This document shows, one piece after another, positions 26,554 to 35,616 of a stretch of 40,857 bases of DNA. Position 1 is the stretch's first letter; the number at the start of each line of letters is the position of its first letter. The notes beneath the pieces were generated by a model. That model had not been told where the DNA came from, ran no database searches, and was given only the letters and a program-made list of their open reading frames with translations. This DNA comes from CAWBNS01 sp964445105 (GTDB lineage Bacteria > Chlamydiota > Chlamydiia > Chlamydiales > JAJFMA01), in NCBI GenBank assembly GCA_964445105.1, contig CAYUJS010000013.1, positions 1-40,857 on the forward strand, written 5' to 3'. Made by a program: the position numbers and the translations under genes.

Positions 26554-27219
26554 CCCGCGAAAAGAAAGCTGGCCGCGCGAGCATAATAGCACCTCAACCG
26601 ACCTGCAAATCCGTGGATGAAGTGCGCGGGAGCCTATTCCCTCTTTCTTGGGCAGAGAGTAGTTATTCAAATATCCCTTTTTGCTTATTAAAGCGATGAC
26701 AGGGATTAATCGGGCTAAGCCTCTCGGCGCTCCTGTAAGAGCGTCCCATATCCGCCAGCACGGCTTGCGGACTGCTGAGGGATAGCTTTTATGCAGACTA
26801 CTTGCCAGGAAAAGCGTGTTCAAATGTATTTTTCACCCTAAGTTCAGCGATTTTCCGGAAAAGTTGTAGACTGTTTGCCAAGACAGGCTGACAAACTTTC
26901 TACTAAACATGCAGTTGCCCCTCGATAGGCCTTAAAGCAGGGTAACCGAGAATGAAATCCTCTTGCAGTGTGTCTAGAAGAGCAACTCCGATTGCTTTCC
27001 ACAAGTCTATCCGGCCAAACGTATTTTCCACCATCCGAGGCCACCATTTTTGCTAAGCAAAAAAGTGGCCTGAACAGCCCACCTTACTCTTTTGAGCAGA
27101 CCCAATCCGTAAAGGCTCACAACAATGCCATTCTATGACCTGCCCAACAGCCTCGTCCCTTGGATCTTTGTGTTACGTTTAGATAGCCAGGCAACCAAAA
27201 GGCCGCAATCTCTTCAAGT
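26554..27219. other. 666-base gene-poor gap
   Basis: No intact gene is supported. On the minus strand a short frame at 26903-27034 (43 codons, starting MVENTFGRIDLWKAIG) has protein-like composition, ends in two stop codons in a row and continues in the same frame beyond them to another stop. It could be the remains of a decayed gene. No terminator, tRNA or repeat was recognised. Confidence 0.45.
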
Positions 27220-28581
27220 TCAGCTCGCTACTTGCTTAGCGTATTCGCTGAGGCCGTGCCGGACGATGCTGCACATCTCTACTTTTGAGGGGCAGACAAA
27301 GGTTGGGAGGGCAAAATCCTCGCCGTCGACTTCCATTAGCCCTAGCTCTTCAGCCAGATCGTAGTCTTCAGCCATAATGGCTTTGACCAACAACATGACC
27401 GGAATGCGCATGGGCATGACTTTGTCATAGGTTTCGTTGGTTACAAAAGGCCGCGATTCGCCGTGCAGAGCAGTAGTGAAGCCCCATTTTTTGTCTTGGC
27501 CGAGGTGCCTAGAAGCATAAGCGCCGGTAGCGCTATATCGTCCCAAGCCCGCGCCCGCGAAGTGAAGAAATTCGCGTTTTGCGCTCTCCGGAAGCACCAC
27601 AAGCGCGGTATCGTAATAGCCTAGGTAATCCTCTGCTTCGACTCTTGTTCCTGTGAGAACATCCCCCGAGACGCATCGATGCATACCTTCGGAAAGCCGT
27701 TCGGCAATTAGATCTTCTATCAGGGCACCTTCGCGTGCCCTAAAGTATCCCCGCTTATGGGGCAAGATCCCTTCTCCGGCGATACTGATCACACGTTCGA
27801 GATAAGGGACGCCGTGTAAAATGTGGTGGCCAATACAAATGACATCGAGCGTGTTGAGGGTCCAAACAATGTCTTCGGGGTGTTCAATCGGGTCGATATG
27901 ATGAATATGCACAGAATGATTAGCCACTGGGTGAGGGCCCTCAGCCGTATGAGCCTCCACATGCTCGGCATCCACAAATGCGCTAGAAGTAGAATCGATG
28001 TGATGCACCAGATGCACAGGCCCGTCTGTGAGGTGCGTCAGTGCGGTTAGCCCGGCTTGGAATTCTTGTTCATACCCTCTGACTTGTACTTCGGCAGGCG
28101 GATTAAAAGGAGCGGATTCGATGGCTTTAACAAAAATGCTTCTAGGGAGCTTACGAGGGTCGGCGAGGCGATTAAACGGGCGTTGACGAATGCGTGGGAA
28201 TAAACCGGTTGCAAGCAAATAGTGGATCAGCTCTTCCTGCGACAGTTGGTTAATGTGCACCCGCCTGCGTTCCATATAATCTTCGCGGCTAAGAAGGTCG
28301 ATAGTGATGTTGAGCAAGCGGCGTTGATGGCCTCTTAGGATCTGCCCTACGACTCCCGCTCCGGGTGAAGTAAAGACCCGGTCGGGCAGCTCTTTATCCT
28401 GTGCGAGGGGCTGTCCGATACGCACAACTTCACTCGGCTTGACCAGCAATTTAAACCTAGTGCCTTCAAAGGGTGCCAGATTGAGAGCGACTCTTTTTGG
28501 TTTTTTTAGGCTTTGTACCTCGCCGGAGGCTTTACCGGCAATGGGGATATCTAACCCGCGCTTCACTTTTAGATGCACCAT
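27220..28581 (-). CDS. nqrA: Na+-translocating NADH:quinone reductase subunit A
   Basis: A 453-residue cytoplasmic subunit of the sodium-pumping NQR respiratory complex, which couples NADH oxidation to Na+ export. The N-terminus MVHLKVKRGLDIPIAGKASG is typical of NqrA, followed by VKPSEVVRIGQPLAQDKELPDRVFTSPGAG and IRQRPFNRLADPRKLPRSIFV, which are strongly conserved. The start is at 28581, with GAGGG 4 bases upstream; a longer frame to 28617 is open but atypical. The other nqr genes are not here. In C. trachomatis nqrA is likewise separate and neighbours hemB, as it nearly does here. Confidence 0.95.
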   Translation of the reverse strand: MVHLKVKRGLDIPIAGKASGEVQSLKKPKRVALNLAPFEGTRFKLLVKPSEVVRIGQPLAQDKELPDRVFTSPGAGVVGQILRGHQRRLLNITIDLLSREDYMERRRVHINQLSQEELIHYLLATGLFPRIRQRPFNRLADPRKLPRSIFVKAIESAPFNPPAEVQVRGYEQEFQAGLTALTHLTDGPVHLVHHIDSTSSAFVDAEHVEAHTAEGPHPVANHSVHIHHIDPIEHPEDIVWTLNTLDVICIGHHILHGVPYLERVISIAGEGILPHKRGYFRAREGALIEDLIAERLSEGMHRCVSGDVLTGTRVEAEDYLGYYDTALVVLPESAKREFLHFAGAGLGRYSATGAYASRHLGQDKKWGFTTALHGESRPFVTNETYDKVMPMRIPVMLLVKAIMAEDYDLAEELGLMEVDGEDFALPTFVCPSKVEMCSIVRHGLSEYAKQVAS

Positions 28582-28638
28582 ATCGCCCTCTACAAGAATA
28601 ATTGACACGGTATGCAATTAGGTGGTTTTTTCTCAAGT

Positions 28639-28655
28639 GGCAGTGTTAAACTGCC
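28639..28655 (+). promoter_or_regulatory. Perfect hairpin directly before the YjbH-like start codon
   Basis: GGCAGT and ACTGCC form a 6-bp stem with a 5-base loop, ending three bases before the ATG at 28659. No Shine-Dalgarno sequence is seen there. The 77-base gap to nqrA also holds TTGACA at 28602-28607 without a clear -10 box. The hairpin could be an operator or could control translation. Confidence 0.4.
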
Positions 28656-28658
28656 TCA

Positions 28659-30794
28659 ATGCACTTAGTAGGGTTAGTCACTTTTTTCCTTTTCTGTGGT
28701 TCGCTGTGCGCAAGCGATATAGACTATTATTCTGATGATGCCGAGCGTTTAGCACGCGACCTCCAGCTTGTTCATCAGCTTGACTGCGAGCTGTGCGACC
28801 AATGGCCAGTTACTTACAATCATACCTTGATGGGGGGTTACTTTAACATGCCCTCAGCGTTGATGGGCGGTATGGGGCAGGCGCGCATCGGCTACTCTTC
28901 GGCGCCCCCTTATAGTAACTATAACGTAGCGTTTCAGGCTTTTCCCCGCATAGAAATGTCGGGAAGCTACCGTGTGCTGCGCGGCGTCTCCGACCCGTTG
29001 CTTTCTCTTTCGGGGTTTGGCCATGCATCTGATAGAGGCCTAAGCGTCAAATTTGCATTAGTAACCGCAGCAGACACCGATGGCGTCTGGCCGGCTGTTT
29101 CGGTTGGATTTGATGATATAGCAGGCACGCGTGGCTTTGCCAGCAAATACATCGTCGCTACCTACCTTTCTACGAAATGGGATGTCGAATTGACCGTTGG
29201 ATGGGGGGAAAAGCGCCTCAACGGTCTTTTTGGTGGGATGAGTTGGATGCCGTTGCGTAAGGTAGCTAGCCCTTACTTCCGAGGGCTTACCCTGACTGCC
29301 GAATATGACGCGATCGACTACAAACATGAACGGCCCCCCAAGGGGCGCGATTACAAGACGCGTATCAACTTTGGGATGAAATATCGCTTGTGGGATTTGG
29401 TCGATTTTTCCGCTTCTTACATACGCGGAAAGGAATTTAGTTGGGCAATTTCGTGGAACTACGATCTTGGATCTACCTGTGGCCTATTTCCCAAATGCGA
29501 CGACCTTCAGCCCTACCGTGCACCTGTAATCTCAGAGCCAATAGGCTGCCGGCGCCCTGTCAACACGCTTACTAGCGATTTACTCTATCCGTTTCAGCGG
29601 CAGGGGTTCCGCATCCTAGAAAGCGGCATCTACCAGAGCGCTTGTGGTGGTACCGTCTTGCGTTTGCGTGTATTGAATGAATGCTACTCGCTGGAATACC
29701 GCACAAGACAACAGCTCGAGCATCTCTTGGCTTATTTAACACCCGCGAATATCGACTATGTCGATGTCGTGATGGAGAGCCAAGGGTTTCCGGTGCACAC
29801 CTATCGGTTTCGCGGCCAAGCGCTCCGCTTAGCGCGCGAGCACCTCGTGTCGCCCTATGCACTGACGGTGATGACACCGCTTTGCGAGGTAACTTGTGCT
29901 CCTCAGAATTATACGCGCCTTTTTGAGCAGCCTAGAGAGCTGTGTTGCCTTTTCGCGACGCCTAAAACACAGTGCTTGTTTGGAAGCGCTAGAGGCAAAT
30001 TTAAATCAGCCTGGGGCATTAACCTAGGAGCAACCGGCTATCTGGGCCGAGGCCTGCAGTACCGCTTATTGGCCGGCTATCTGTTTTATTCCAATATTCC
30101 CAAAGATTCATTGTTTGACTGGCTAAACCCCTCACAGCTCCCAAACGTCCAGACGGACCTGCTGCAGTACTACAGACAGGGTCCTATCACATTGGATGAA
30201 GCATATCTGCAAAAAGTCTGGAACCTCGGCCGCGGTTTATTCGCCAGAGGGGCGGTAGGATATTTTGATTTGCAATACGCGGGCATTGGTGCAGAGGTAA
30301 TTTATTACCCCGTCAATAGCGTAGCTGCGATCGGCGCACATGGGGCACAGGTCTTTAAACGCCGCCCTAATAGCCTTGGCTTTAGTAGCACGATCCGCCA
30401 GATGAACGGTTTCATCCCTCTCCAAGTGCCTTTTCATGGTTACCAATATTTCCTGGATCTTTACTACAGATTGGCGGTATGTAAGACCGACTTTAAAATC
30501 AGCGTAGGGCGCTTTTTGGCCGGCGATCATGGGGCGCGCTTTGAGGCCTACCATACATATTCCAGCGGGTTACGCGTAGGGGCTTGGTTCACCTATACAG
30601 ACGCCCACGATAAGGTCAACGGCAGAACCTATTATGACAAAGGCGTGTTTATTTCCATGCCTCTGGATATTTTCTACACCTCGAGCTGCCGAGAACGCTG
30701 GACGGAGTCCGTTTCACCTTGGCTGCGCGATTGCGGCTATCAGGCGCCTACGGGCGACAGTCTATATCAAACGATAAGGAGCGAGCGCGAGTGA
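28659..30794 (+). CDS. YjbH-like outer-membrane protein (exopolysaccharide-related)
   Basis: A 711-residue protein with a signal peptide (MHLVGLVTFFLFCGSLCAS). Residues 55-260 match the pattern of YjbH-family proteins: GGYFNMPSALMGGMGQARIGYS, ISM-like barrel strands, then GLSVKFAL, WPAVSVGFDDIAGTRGFASKYIVATY. The second half has further alternating strands and ends near an aromatic-rich strand region, as in a beta-barrel. In proteobacteria YjbH is linked to exopolysaccharide export. Seventeen or so cysteines are spread along it, many for an outer-membrane protein, consistent with a disulfide-linked chlamydial envelope. It is transcribed away from nqrA. Confidence 0.75.
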   Translation: MHLVGLVTFFLFCGSLCASDIDYYSDDAERLARDLQLVHQLDCELCDQWPVTYNHTLMGGYFNMPSALMGGMGQARIGYSSAPPYSNYNVAFQAFPRIEMSGSYRVLRGVSDPLLSLSGFGHASDRGLSVKFALVTAADTDGVWPAVSVGFDDIAGTRGFASKYIVATYLSTKWDVELTVGWGEKRLNGLFGGMSWMPLRKVASPYFRGLTLTAEYDAIDYKHERPPKGRDYKTRINFGMKYRLWDLVDFSASYIRGKEFSWAISWNYDLGSTCGLFPKCDDLQPYRAPVISEPIGCRRPVNTLTSDLLYPFQRQGFRILESGIYQSACGGTVLRLRVLNECYSLEYRTRQQLEHLLAYLTPANIDYVDVVMESQGFPVHTYRFRGQALRLAREHLVSPYALTVMTPLCEVTCAPQNYTRLFEQPRELCCLFATPKTQCLFGSARGKFKSAWGINLGATGYLGRGLQYRLLAGYLFYSNIPKDSLFDWLNPSQLPNVQTDLLQYYRQGPITLDEAYLQKVWNLGRGLFARGAVGYFDLQYAGIGAEVIYYPVNSVAAIGAHGAQVFKRRPNSLGFSSTIRQMNGFIPLQVPFHGYQYFLDLYYRLAVCKTDFKISVGRFLAGDHGARFEAYHTYSSGLRVGAWFTYTDAHDKVNGRTYYDKGVFISMPLDIFYTSSCRERWTESVSPWLRDCGYQAPTGDSLYQTIRSERE

Positions 30795-30909
30795 ATGTTA
30801 GTAAAAATTTACTCCTATGCTCAAGCGCTTGGCGCAGGCTCTACAAGCCTGTAATCTTCCAGCTGGACATGCCGCTCAAGGCTGATAGGCAAACCGCGAG
30901 ATCAACCTG

Positions 30910-30924
30910 GGGCCCTTTGGGCCC
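30910..30924 (+). terminator. GC-rich hairpin in a convergent gap, possible terminator
   Basis: GGGCCC, a TTT loop and GGGCCC make a compact 6-bp stem between the YjbH-like gene and the convergent broken U-box-like gene. A short ACTTTTA follows on the plus strand, so it may weakly end the YjbH-like transcript. Confidence 0.35.
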
Positions 30925-30951
30925 ATGCCTACTTTTACAATGCTCGCCGAC

Positions 30952-31854
30952 TTACGGCAGAAGCTCAGCAGGAATCTCCAAGTCCACTATGGTATCAAAA
31001 TCATAGTTTTGTCCTTCCAAATGGCCCAGAAAATCGTCCATCGAGCGTTCTTGCCATACCGGGGGAAGAGTTTTCCTCCACAAGAGTGCCTTGGAAAGGT
31101 CTCTTGTTTCCATGTCTTTTTCATAAATGTCGATGACAGCTCCTATCGCAAGATAGTTACGCTTAAAAGCCGCTTTTTTAAACAAGGCAAGACATTCTTG
31201 AGGTCTATTTTCTCTTATTTTATCCGCTAGGAAAATAAAATTTAGAGGCGACAGTTCAGAATTCTGATCTAAATACTTACTAAACCAAAAATAGCCCTCG
31301 TCTAACTGATTATTATTTAGCAACAGGATGCCGGCTACTTGCTGAGATCTCGAGCAACCTCACTTCGCTGCTTGAGTTAAATACTCCAGGGCCTTAGTCA
31401 AGTCGTAGCTCTCTTCTTTTAGATAAGATTGGCCGACTCTGTGTAGATACTCTTGCTTCTCTTCTTCAGTCCTAGTGTGATCGTTAATGACTATAGGCAC
31501 GTAAAAGAAGGGATCTTTTATTTGTTCCGAACTGCAGTAGGGCTCAAACGACTGTCGCTCTCCTGCATAACGTAAAATTTCAAAATAGCTTATCTCTATA
31601 TTTGTAAGCGGATTGCGCGGGTTTTTCCTAAAAATTTGCTCGACAAATCGCGAAGCTTCAAAAAAATAGGAACGTCCGTCTTGCTTGAAGAAGGTAGCAT
31701 AAAAATCTAGTCCCACGCTCGTCCTTGCGCGCAGTAGGTCCTCGAGGCTTTCAAGGCTGTACGGATCCACCTGTCCCAGGTCTACCGGCGCTTTAAGCTC
31801 AGGGAAGGAAAAAAGAATGTCGTTTTTCTGCAGACTGTTAACAGCAAAATCCAT
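30952..31854 (-). pseudogene. Broken paralogue of the U-box-like/Sel1-like protein (in-frame TGA)
   Basis: The frame has 301 codons including the end stop, the same length as the gene at 13458-14360, and lines up with it without gaps. Shared landmarks are VDPYSLES, FFEASRF, QIFRKN, RNPLTNIEISYFEILRY, and the end PAELLP. The only defect is a TGA at codon 165 (bases 31360-31362), at a place where the other copy has Glu in QAAEEDFEKSQQ. After it the same frame continues as GCSRSQQVAGILLLNNNQ. The truncated product would keep the U-box-like part and lose the Sel1-like repeats. It may be a recent null mutation, a sequencing error, or a read-through codon. Confidence 0.75.
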
Positions 31855-32457
31855 GCAACTCTAATCCTTCTAATTTCGTCGTATAATTTCCTGATCGACA
31901 AATGGCAGAAGCCAAAACGGTCAGTCGCAATAATATTGAGTAATTAAAAAACTCATGCTCAAAAATTTCCAGATTCATAAAGCATTTTAGTAACTTCTTA
32001 ATGAGTCGGGGTAAGAGAGCGGGATTGCGCCACTCACCAATCAACACACCTGCGCAAGCGCCGCCTTTCAATGGGCCAGAAACCTTGCCTAACCCAATCT
32101 GTTGAGAAGTTAAGGGGAAAACTCCCGGTTTACTAAGCTCAACACTCCTCAGTACAGGCTCTCTCTTAGGTTTAAGTTACTTTCAAAAAAACAATAATAA
32201 ATGATTTGTAGATCGATATTCACAATATTAAGCTCGATTAATGGACAAATAACGTGGGAACTCCTGAAATGCCTTATGATTTCTGTAAACTGTATTGGCG
32301 GCTAACATCCGAGGCAGGCAGGATGTATTTTTGCGCCATTGTGACGACTTATCTTTCTACGCATGGGGCAAAATCGTCTAAGCAATTGACGTTTAGCTTT
32401 GCATCGCCTCTCTATTTGTGGCTCTTCTTGAGCATGAGCGATCACTTTTACTAATTT
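31855..32457. other. 603-base gap without a supported gene
   Basis: Short open frames exist on both strands, but none has a ribosome binding site or protein-like features I can support. Part of the sequence next to 31855 must hold the promoter of the broken U-box-like gene. Bases 32170-32240 are AT-rich. hemB ends at the right border. Confidence 0.45.
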
Positions 32458-33456
32458 TTAACGGATCTGTTCCGCGATCGATACCGCGGCATAGGAAACG
32501 ATAAAGTCAGCTCCGGCGCGTTTTAGCGCCAGCAAGCACTCTTCCATCACTCTTGGGCCATCGATCCAGCCATTCTGTGCAGCAGCCATTACCATGCTGT
32601 ACTCGCCGCTTACGTGAAAGACACCCAAAGGGAGGTTTGTGCTTTCGCGCACTTTTGCCAGCACATCAAGGTAAGGCAGCCCCGGTTTGATAAGCAGTAG
32701 ATCCGCCCCTTCTTGCGTATCTAGCGCACACTCTAAGAGGGCTTCGCGCACGTTAGCCGGATCCATCTGGTAGGATTTTTTATCTCCAAACTTAGGTGCA
32801 GATTGTAGAGCATCGCGAAAGGGCCCATAAAAACCCGAGGCATACTTAGCGGCATAGCTTAATATGCCGACCTGTTGCTGGCCCTGTTGATCGAGCAGCC
32901 TGCGAATGTAGCCGATACGGCCATCCATCATGTCGCTGGGTGCAATGACGTCCGCCCCAGCAGCAGCGGCAGCTATAGACATGCGGCCCAGTACTTCAAT
33001 GGTTTCGTCGTTCAGGACATAGCCGTTGGCATCAACGATACCGTCGTGGCCATGGGTGGTATAGGGATCTAATGCAGCGTCTACCATGACACACAAGCGG
33101 GGAAACTCTTTCTTGATCGCCCTCACGGTGCGGTTAATAAGGTTCTCTTCGCTTGTGGCTTCGTCAGCGTGCATGCTTTTATTCTCAGGCAATACAACGG
33201 GAAAGAGCAAAACAGCTGAGATACCTAGTGAATGAGCTTTGTCAATTTCTCTTAGGATCTGGTCTTGGCTGAGCCTAAACACCCCGGGCATACTTTGGAT
33301 GGGCTCGCGCTGCTCTTTCCCCTCGCGCACAAACAACGGCAGCACGAAATCTTCTGCATGCAGACGCGTTTCACGGACTAGGCCGCGAATAGCGGGGCTA
33401 ATACGATTTCTTCTAGGCCGACGCAGAAGCTGTTCAAAATAAGTGTTTGTGTGCAT
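32458..33456 (-). CDS. hemB: Delta-aminolevulinic acid dehydratase (porphobilinogen synthase)
   Basis: A 332-residue enzyme joining two 5-aminolevulinate molecules into porphobilinogen in haem synthesis. The Schiff-base lysines are Lys204 (in SYAAKYASGFYGPFRDA) and Lys257 (in LLIKPGLPYLD). The metal loop reads VDAALDPYTTHGHDG: the three cysteines of the zinc enzymes are Ala/Asp/Asp here, which marks the zinc-independent, magnesium-using class. The start is at 33456, where family similarity begins (YFEQLLRRPRRNR), with AAGG about 9 bases upstream. It is divergent from mutY with only 31 bases between starts. Confidence 0.95.
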   Translation of the reverse strand: MHTNTYFEQLLRRPRRNRISPAIRGLVRETRLHAEDFVLPLFVREGKEQREPIQSMPGVFRLSQDQILREIDKAHSLGISAVLLFPVVLPENKSMHADEATSEENLINRTVRAIKKEFPRLCVMVDAALDPYTTHGHDGIVDANGYVLNDETIEVLGRMSIAAAAAGADVIAPSDMMDGRIGYIRRLLDQQGQQQVGILSYAAKYASGFYGPFRDALQSAPKFGDKKSYQMDPANVREALLECALDTQEGADLLLIKPGLPYLDVLAKVRESTNLPLGVFHVSGEYSMVMAAAQNGWIDGPRVMEECLLALKRAGADFIVSYAAVSIAEQIR

Positions 33457-33487
33457 ATAATACGCCTTAAAATTTGGGACAGTATCA

Positions 33488-34510
33488 ATGGAAATACTAA
33501 GGCGCTGGTTCATTAACAATCAAAGAGATTTTCCATGGCGAAGGGAGCCAACGCCCTATGCCGTATGGGTTTCAGAGGTGATGTTGCAGCAGACCCGCGC
33601 ATCTGTGGTGGTACCCTATTTTGAGCGTTGGATGGAGCAATTTCCTACAGTGCAGGAGCTGGCAAAGGCGCCTTTAAAGGCAGTAATCAAGGCATGGGAA
33701 GGGCTAGGCTACTACTCGCGTGCGCGCAATCTGCACGAGGGTGCGCGCTATGTGATGGAACATTTTGGGGGCCATTTGCCGTCGGAGGAAAAGTTGTTGC
33801 AAGAGATCAAAGGACTGGGGCCCTATACGGTGGGCGCTATTCGCAGCTTCGCCTTCAATCAAAAAGCGGCGGCTGTGGATGGCAACGTTCTACGGGTGAT
33901 GGCTCGTTACCACGATCTACATGACGATATTAGCAAGAGCACCACTGTGGCTCAGGTGCGTCGATTGACGCAGGAGTTCCTGCCAGACAACGAGCCCGGT
34001 ACCGTGATGGAGGCGCTGATTGAGCTAGGAGCAACGCTTTGTGGAAAGCAACCGGTGTGTAGGCAGTGCCCACTGAACGCAACCTGTCGGGGATTTGCCA
34101 ACGGCACCGCTGCACAGCTCCCCGTAAAGAAAAAGGGGCCAGCCACCGAGCTGCTACAGCGCGCAGTAGTGCTGCTCTTTTGCGAGGACCAGCTGCTGGT
34201 ACGGCGCTGTGCGAAGGGGGAGATCATGGAGGGGTTGCATGAATTTCCTTACGTCGAAGACGGCTCTTTAAATGCTGTGATGCCTGAACTGCATAAACTG
34301 TTTGGAGAAGTTACGCTGATCCGCAAGCTGCCTCAAGTGCAGCACGGCTTCACACGCTATCGCGCGATATTGACCCCCTATTGTCTGGCTTGTCCCGAAT
34401 TTAAAGAGGTTGCTGATTTTTTTTGGCATCCAGCGTGCAGTTTAGATCAGCTTGCCTTTTCTTCGGGCCATCGACGTATCGCCCAGCTACTCAGGGAGCA
34501 AACATGGTAA
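33488..34510 (+). CDS. mutY: A/G-specific adenine glycosylase MutY
   Basis: A 340-residue base-excision repair enzyme that removes adenine paired with 8-oxoguanine. The catalytic Glu30 is in SEVMLQQT, the helix-hairpin-helix is GLGPYTVGAI, and Asp131 is in AAAVDGNVLRV. The iron-sulfur cysteines are 185, 191, 194 and 200; the first spacing is five residues where six is usual. The C-terminus is the NUDIX-like 8-oxoG recognition domain (LVRRCAKGEIMEGLHEFP). It overlaps the following glycosyltransferase gene by 7 bases, so they are co-transcribed. Confidence 0.94.
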   Translation: MEILRRWFINNQRDFPWRREPTPYAVWVSEVMLQQTRASVVVPYFERWMEQFPTVQELAKAPLKAVIKAWEGLGYYSRARNLHEGARYVMEHFGGHLPSEEKLLQEIKGLGPYTVGAIRSFAFNQKAAAVDGNVLRVMARYHDLHDDISKSTTVAQVRRLTQEFLPDNEPGTVMEALIELGATLCGKQPVCRQCPLNATCRGFANGTAAQLPVKKKGPATELLQRAVVLLFCEDQLLVRRCAKGEIMEGLHEFPYVEDGSLNAVMPELHKLFGEVTLIRKLPQVQHGFTRYRAILTPYCLACPEFKEVADFFWHPACSLDQLAFSSGHRRIAQLLREQTW

Positions 34511-35616
34511 CCGTACTGCACACAGAGGCTTCTGGAGGCTTAGGTGGCCAAGAACTACGCATACTGCACGAAGCGGTAGGGATGCGGGCAAGGGGCCATC
34601 AAATTGTTTTTGCCGCGAAAACAAATGGCGGACTGGCAAAAGTAGCGTCCAAGGCCGGGTTCACCGTCTATGAACTACCTTGGCAAAAAAAATATGCCCT
34701 CAGCGACCTATGGCGCTTGCTGCGAATCATGCGTCGCCATCAGGTGCAAATCGTTAACACCCACTCCTCTTGGGACGCTTGGCTTGGCGGGATTGCAGGC
34801 AGGATTGCGGGCAAGCACTTGGTTAGAACGCGGCACCTGTCTACTGCCATACGTACGGGCTGGAATAGCCGCATCCTGTATGGAAAATTAGCTGACGCAG
34901 TAGTGACGACGTGTGAGATAACTGCACAAGCCATTTGTAAACAGGCTAATATTCCATCCTCGCGTTGCTTTTCTGTACCGACCGGCGTCGATCCTAGTCA
35001 AGTAGTCGCCCTGCCAGAAGAGATACAAAAAATCAGAGAGGCCTATGGCTTGAGTACCGAGCATGTGGTGGTAGGTACAGCTTGTGTGCTGCGTAGCTGG
35101 AAGGGGGTGGTCCATCTGCTGGAAGCAGCTAGTTTGCTCAAAAAGTACCAGCAATTGCGCATCCTGATCGTGGGCGATGGGCCTGCGTGGGGGAAGCTGC
35201 ACGGCAGGGTAGCAGAGCTGGAACTAGGCAATCGCGTGATTTTTACAGGGCATCTAGAAAATCCCTACCCAGCAATGGCCGCAATGAATGCGTTTGCTCT
35301 TCTGAGTATAGCGCATGAAGGGGTCAGCCAAGCGGTGCTGCAAGCTGCCTACCTAGGCAGGCCGTTGATCACAACGCAAACAGGGGGCCTTGCTGAAATA
35401 TGCCTGGATGGGCAGACCGGCTTGTTATGCGAAGTGAATAATCCGCCAAGCGTCGCCCAGGCCATTGAAACACTACTGCTCGATGCACCCAGGCGCCAAG
35501 CCATGGGCGAGCGCGCCAAACAGCTGGTAGAAGCTTCGTTCACAATGCAGCAAACCTTAGACAGTATCGACAAGCTATACAGCTCCTTTGACGTCCCCAG
35601 GCGATCTTTCAACTAG
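34504..35616 (+). CDS. GT4-family glycosyltransferase
   Basis: A 370-residue GT-B-fold enzyme transferring a sugar from a nucleotide donor to a lipid or glycan acceptor at the inner membrane. The N-terminal domain has the acceptor-side loop TEASGGLGGQELR. The C-terminal domain has RSWKGVVHLLEA (equivalent of the phosphate-binding Lys), ILIVGDGPAWGKL, and the donor site EGVSQAVLQA, where the usual second Glu of the E-x7-E motif is Gln. The start is at 34504, with GGGAG 5 bases upstream. It overlaps mutY by 7 bases. Its end overlaps the convergent rpoN end, both stops lying in the same CTAG. The substrate cannot be told from the sequence. Confidence 0.88.
   Translation: MVTVLHTEASGGLGGQELRILHEAVGMRARGHQIVFAAKTNGGLAKVASKAGFTVYELPWQKKYALSDLWRLLRIMRRHQVQIVNTHSSWDAWLGGIAGRIAGKHLVRTRHLSTAIRTGWNSRILYGKLADAVVTTCEITAQAICKQANIPSSRCFSVPTGVDPSQVVALPEEIQKIREAYGLSTEHVVVGTACVLRSWKGVVHLLEAASLLKKYQQLRILIVGDGPAWGKLHGRVAELELGNRVIFTGHLENPYPAMAAMNAFALLSIAHEGVSQAVLQAAYLGRPLITTQTGGLAEICLDGQTGLLCEVNNPPSVAQAIETLLLDAPRRQAMGERAKQLVEASFTMQQTLDSIDKLYSSFDVPRRSFN

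Noticed and set aside
32254..32454. A 66-codon plus-strand frame before hemB
   Set aside because: There is no ribosome binding site or protein family signal; it lies in a gap otherwise without genes.
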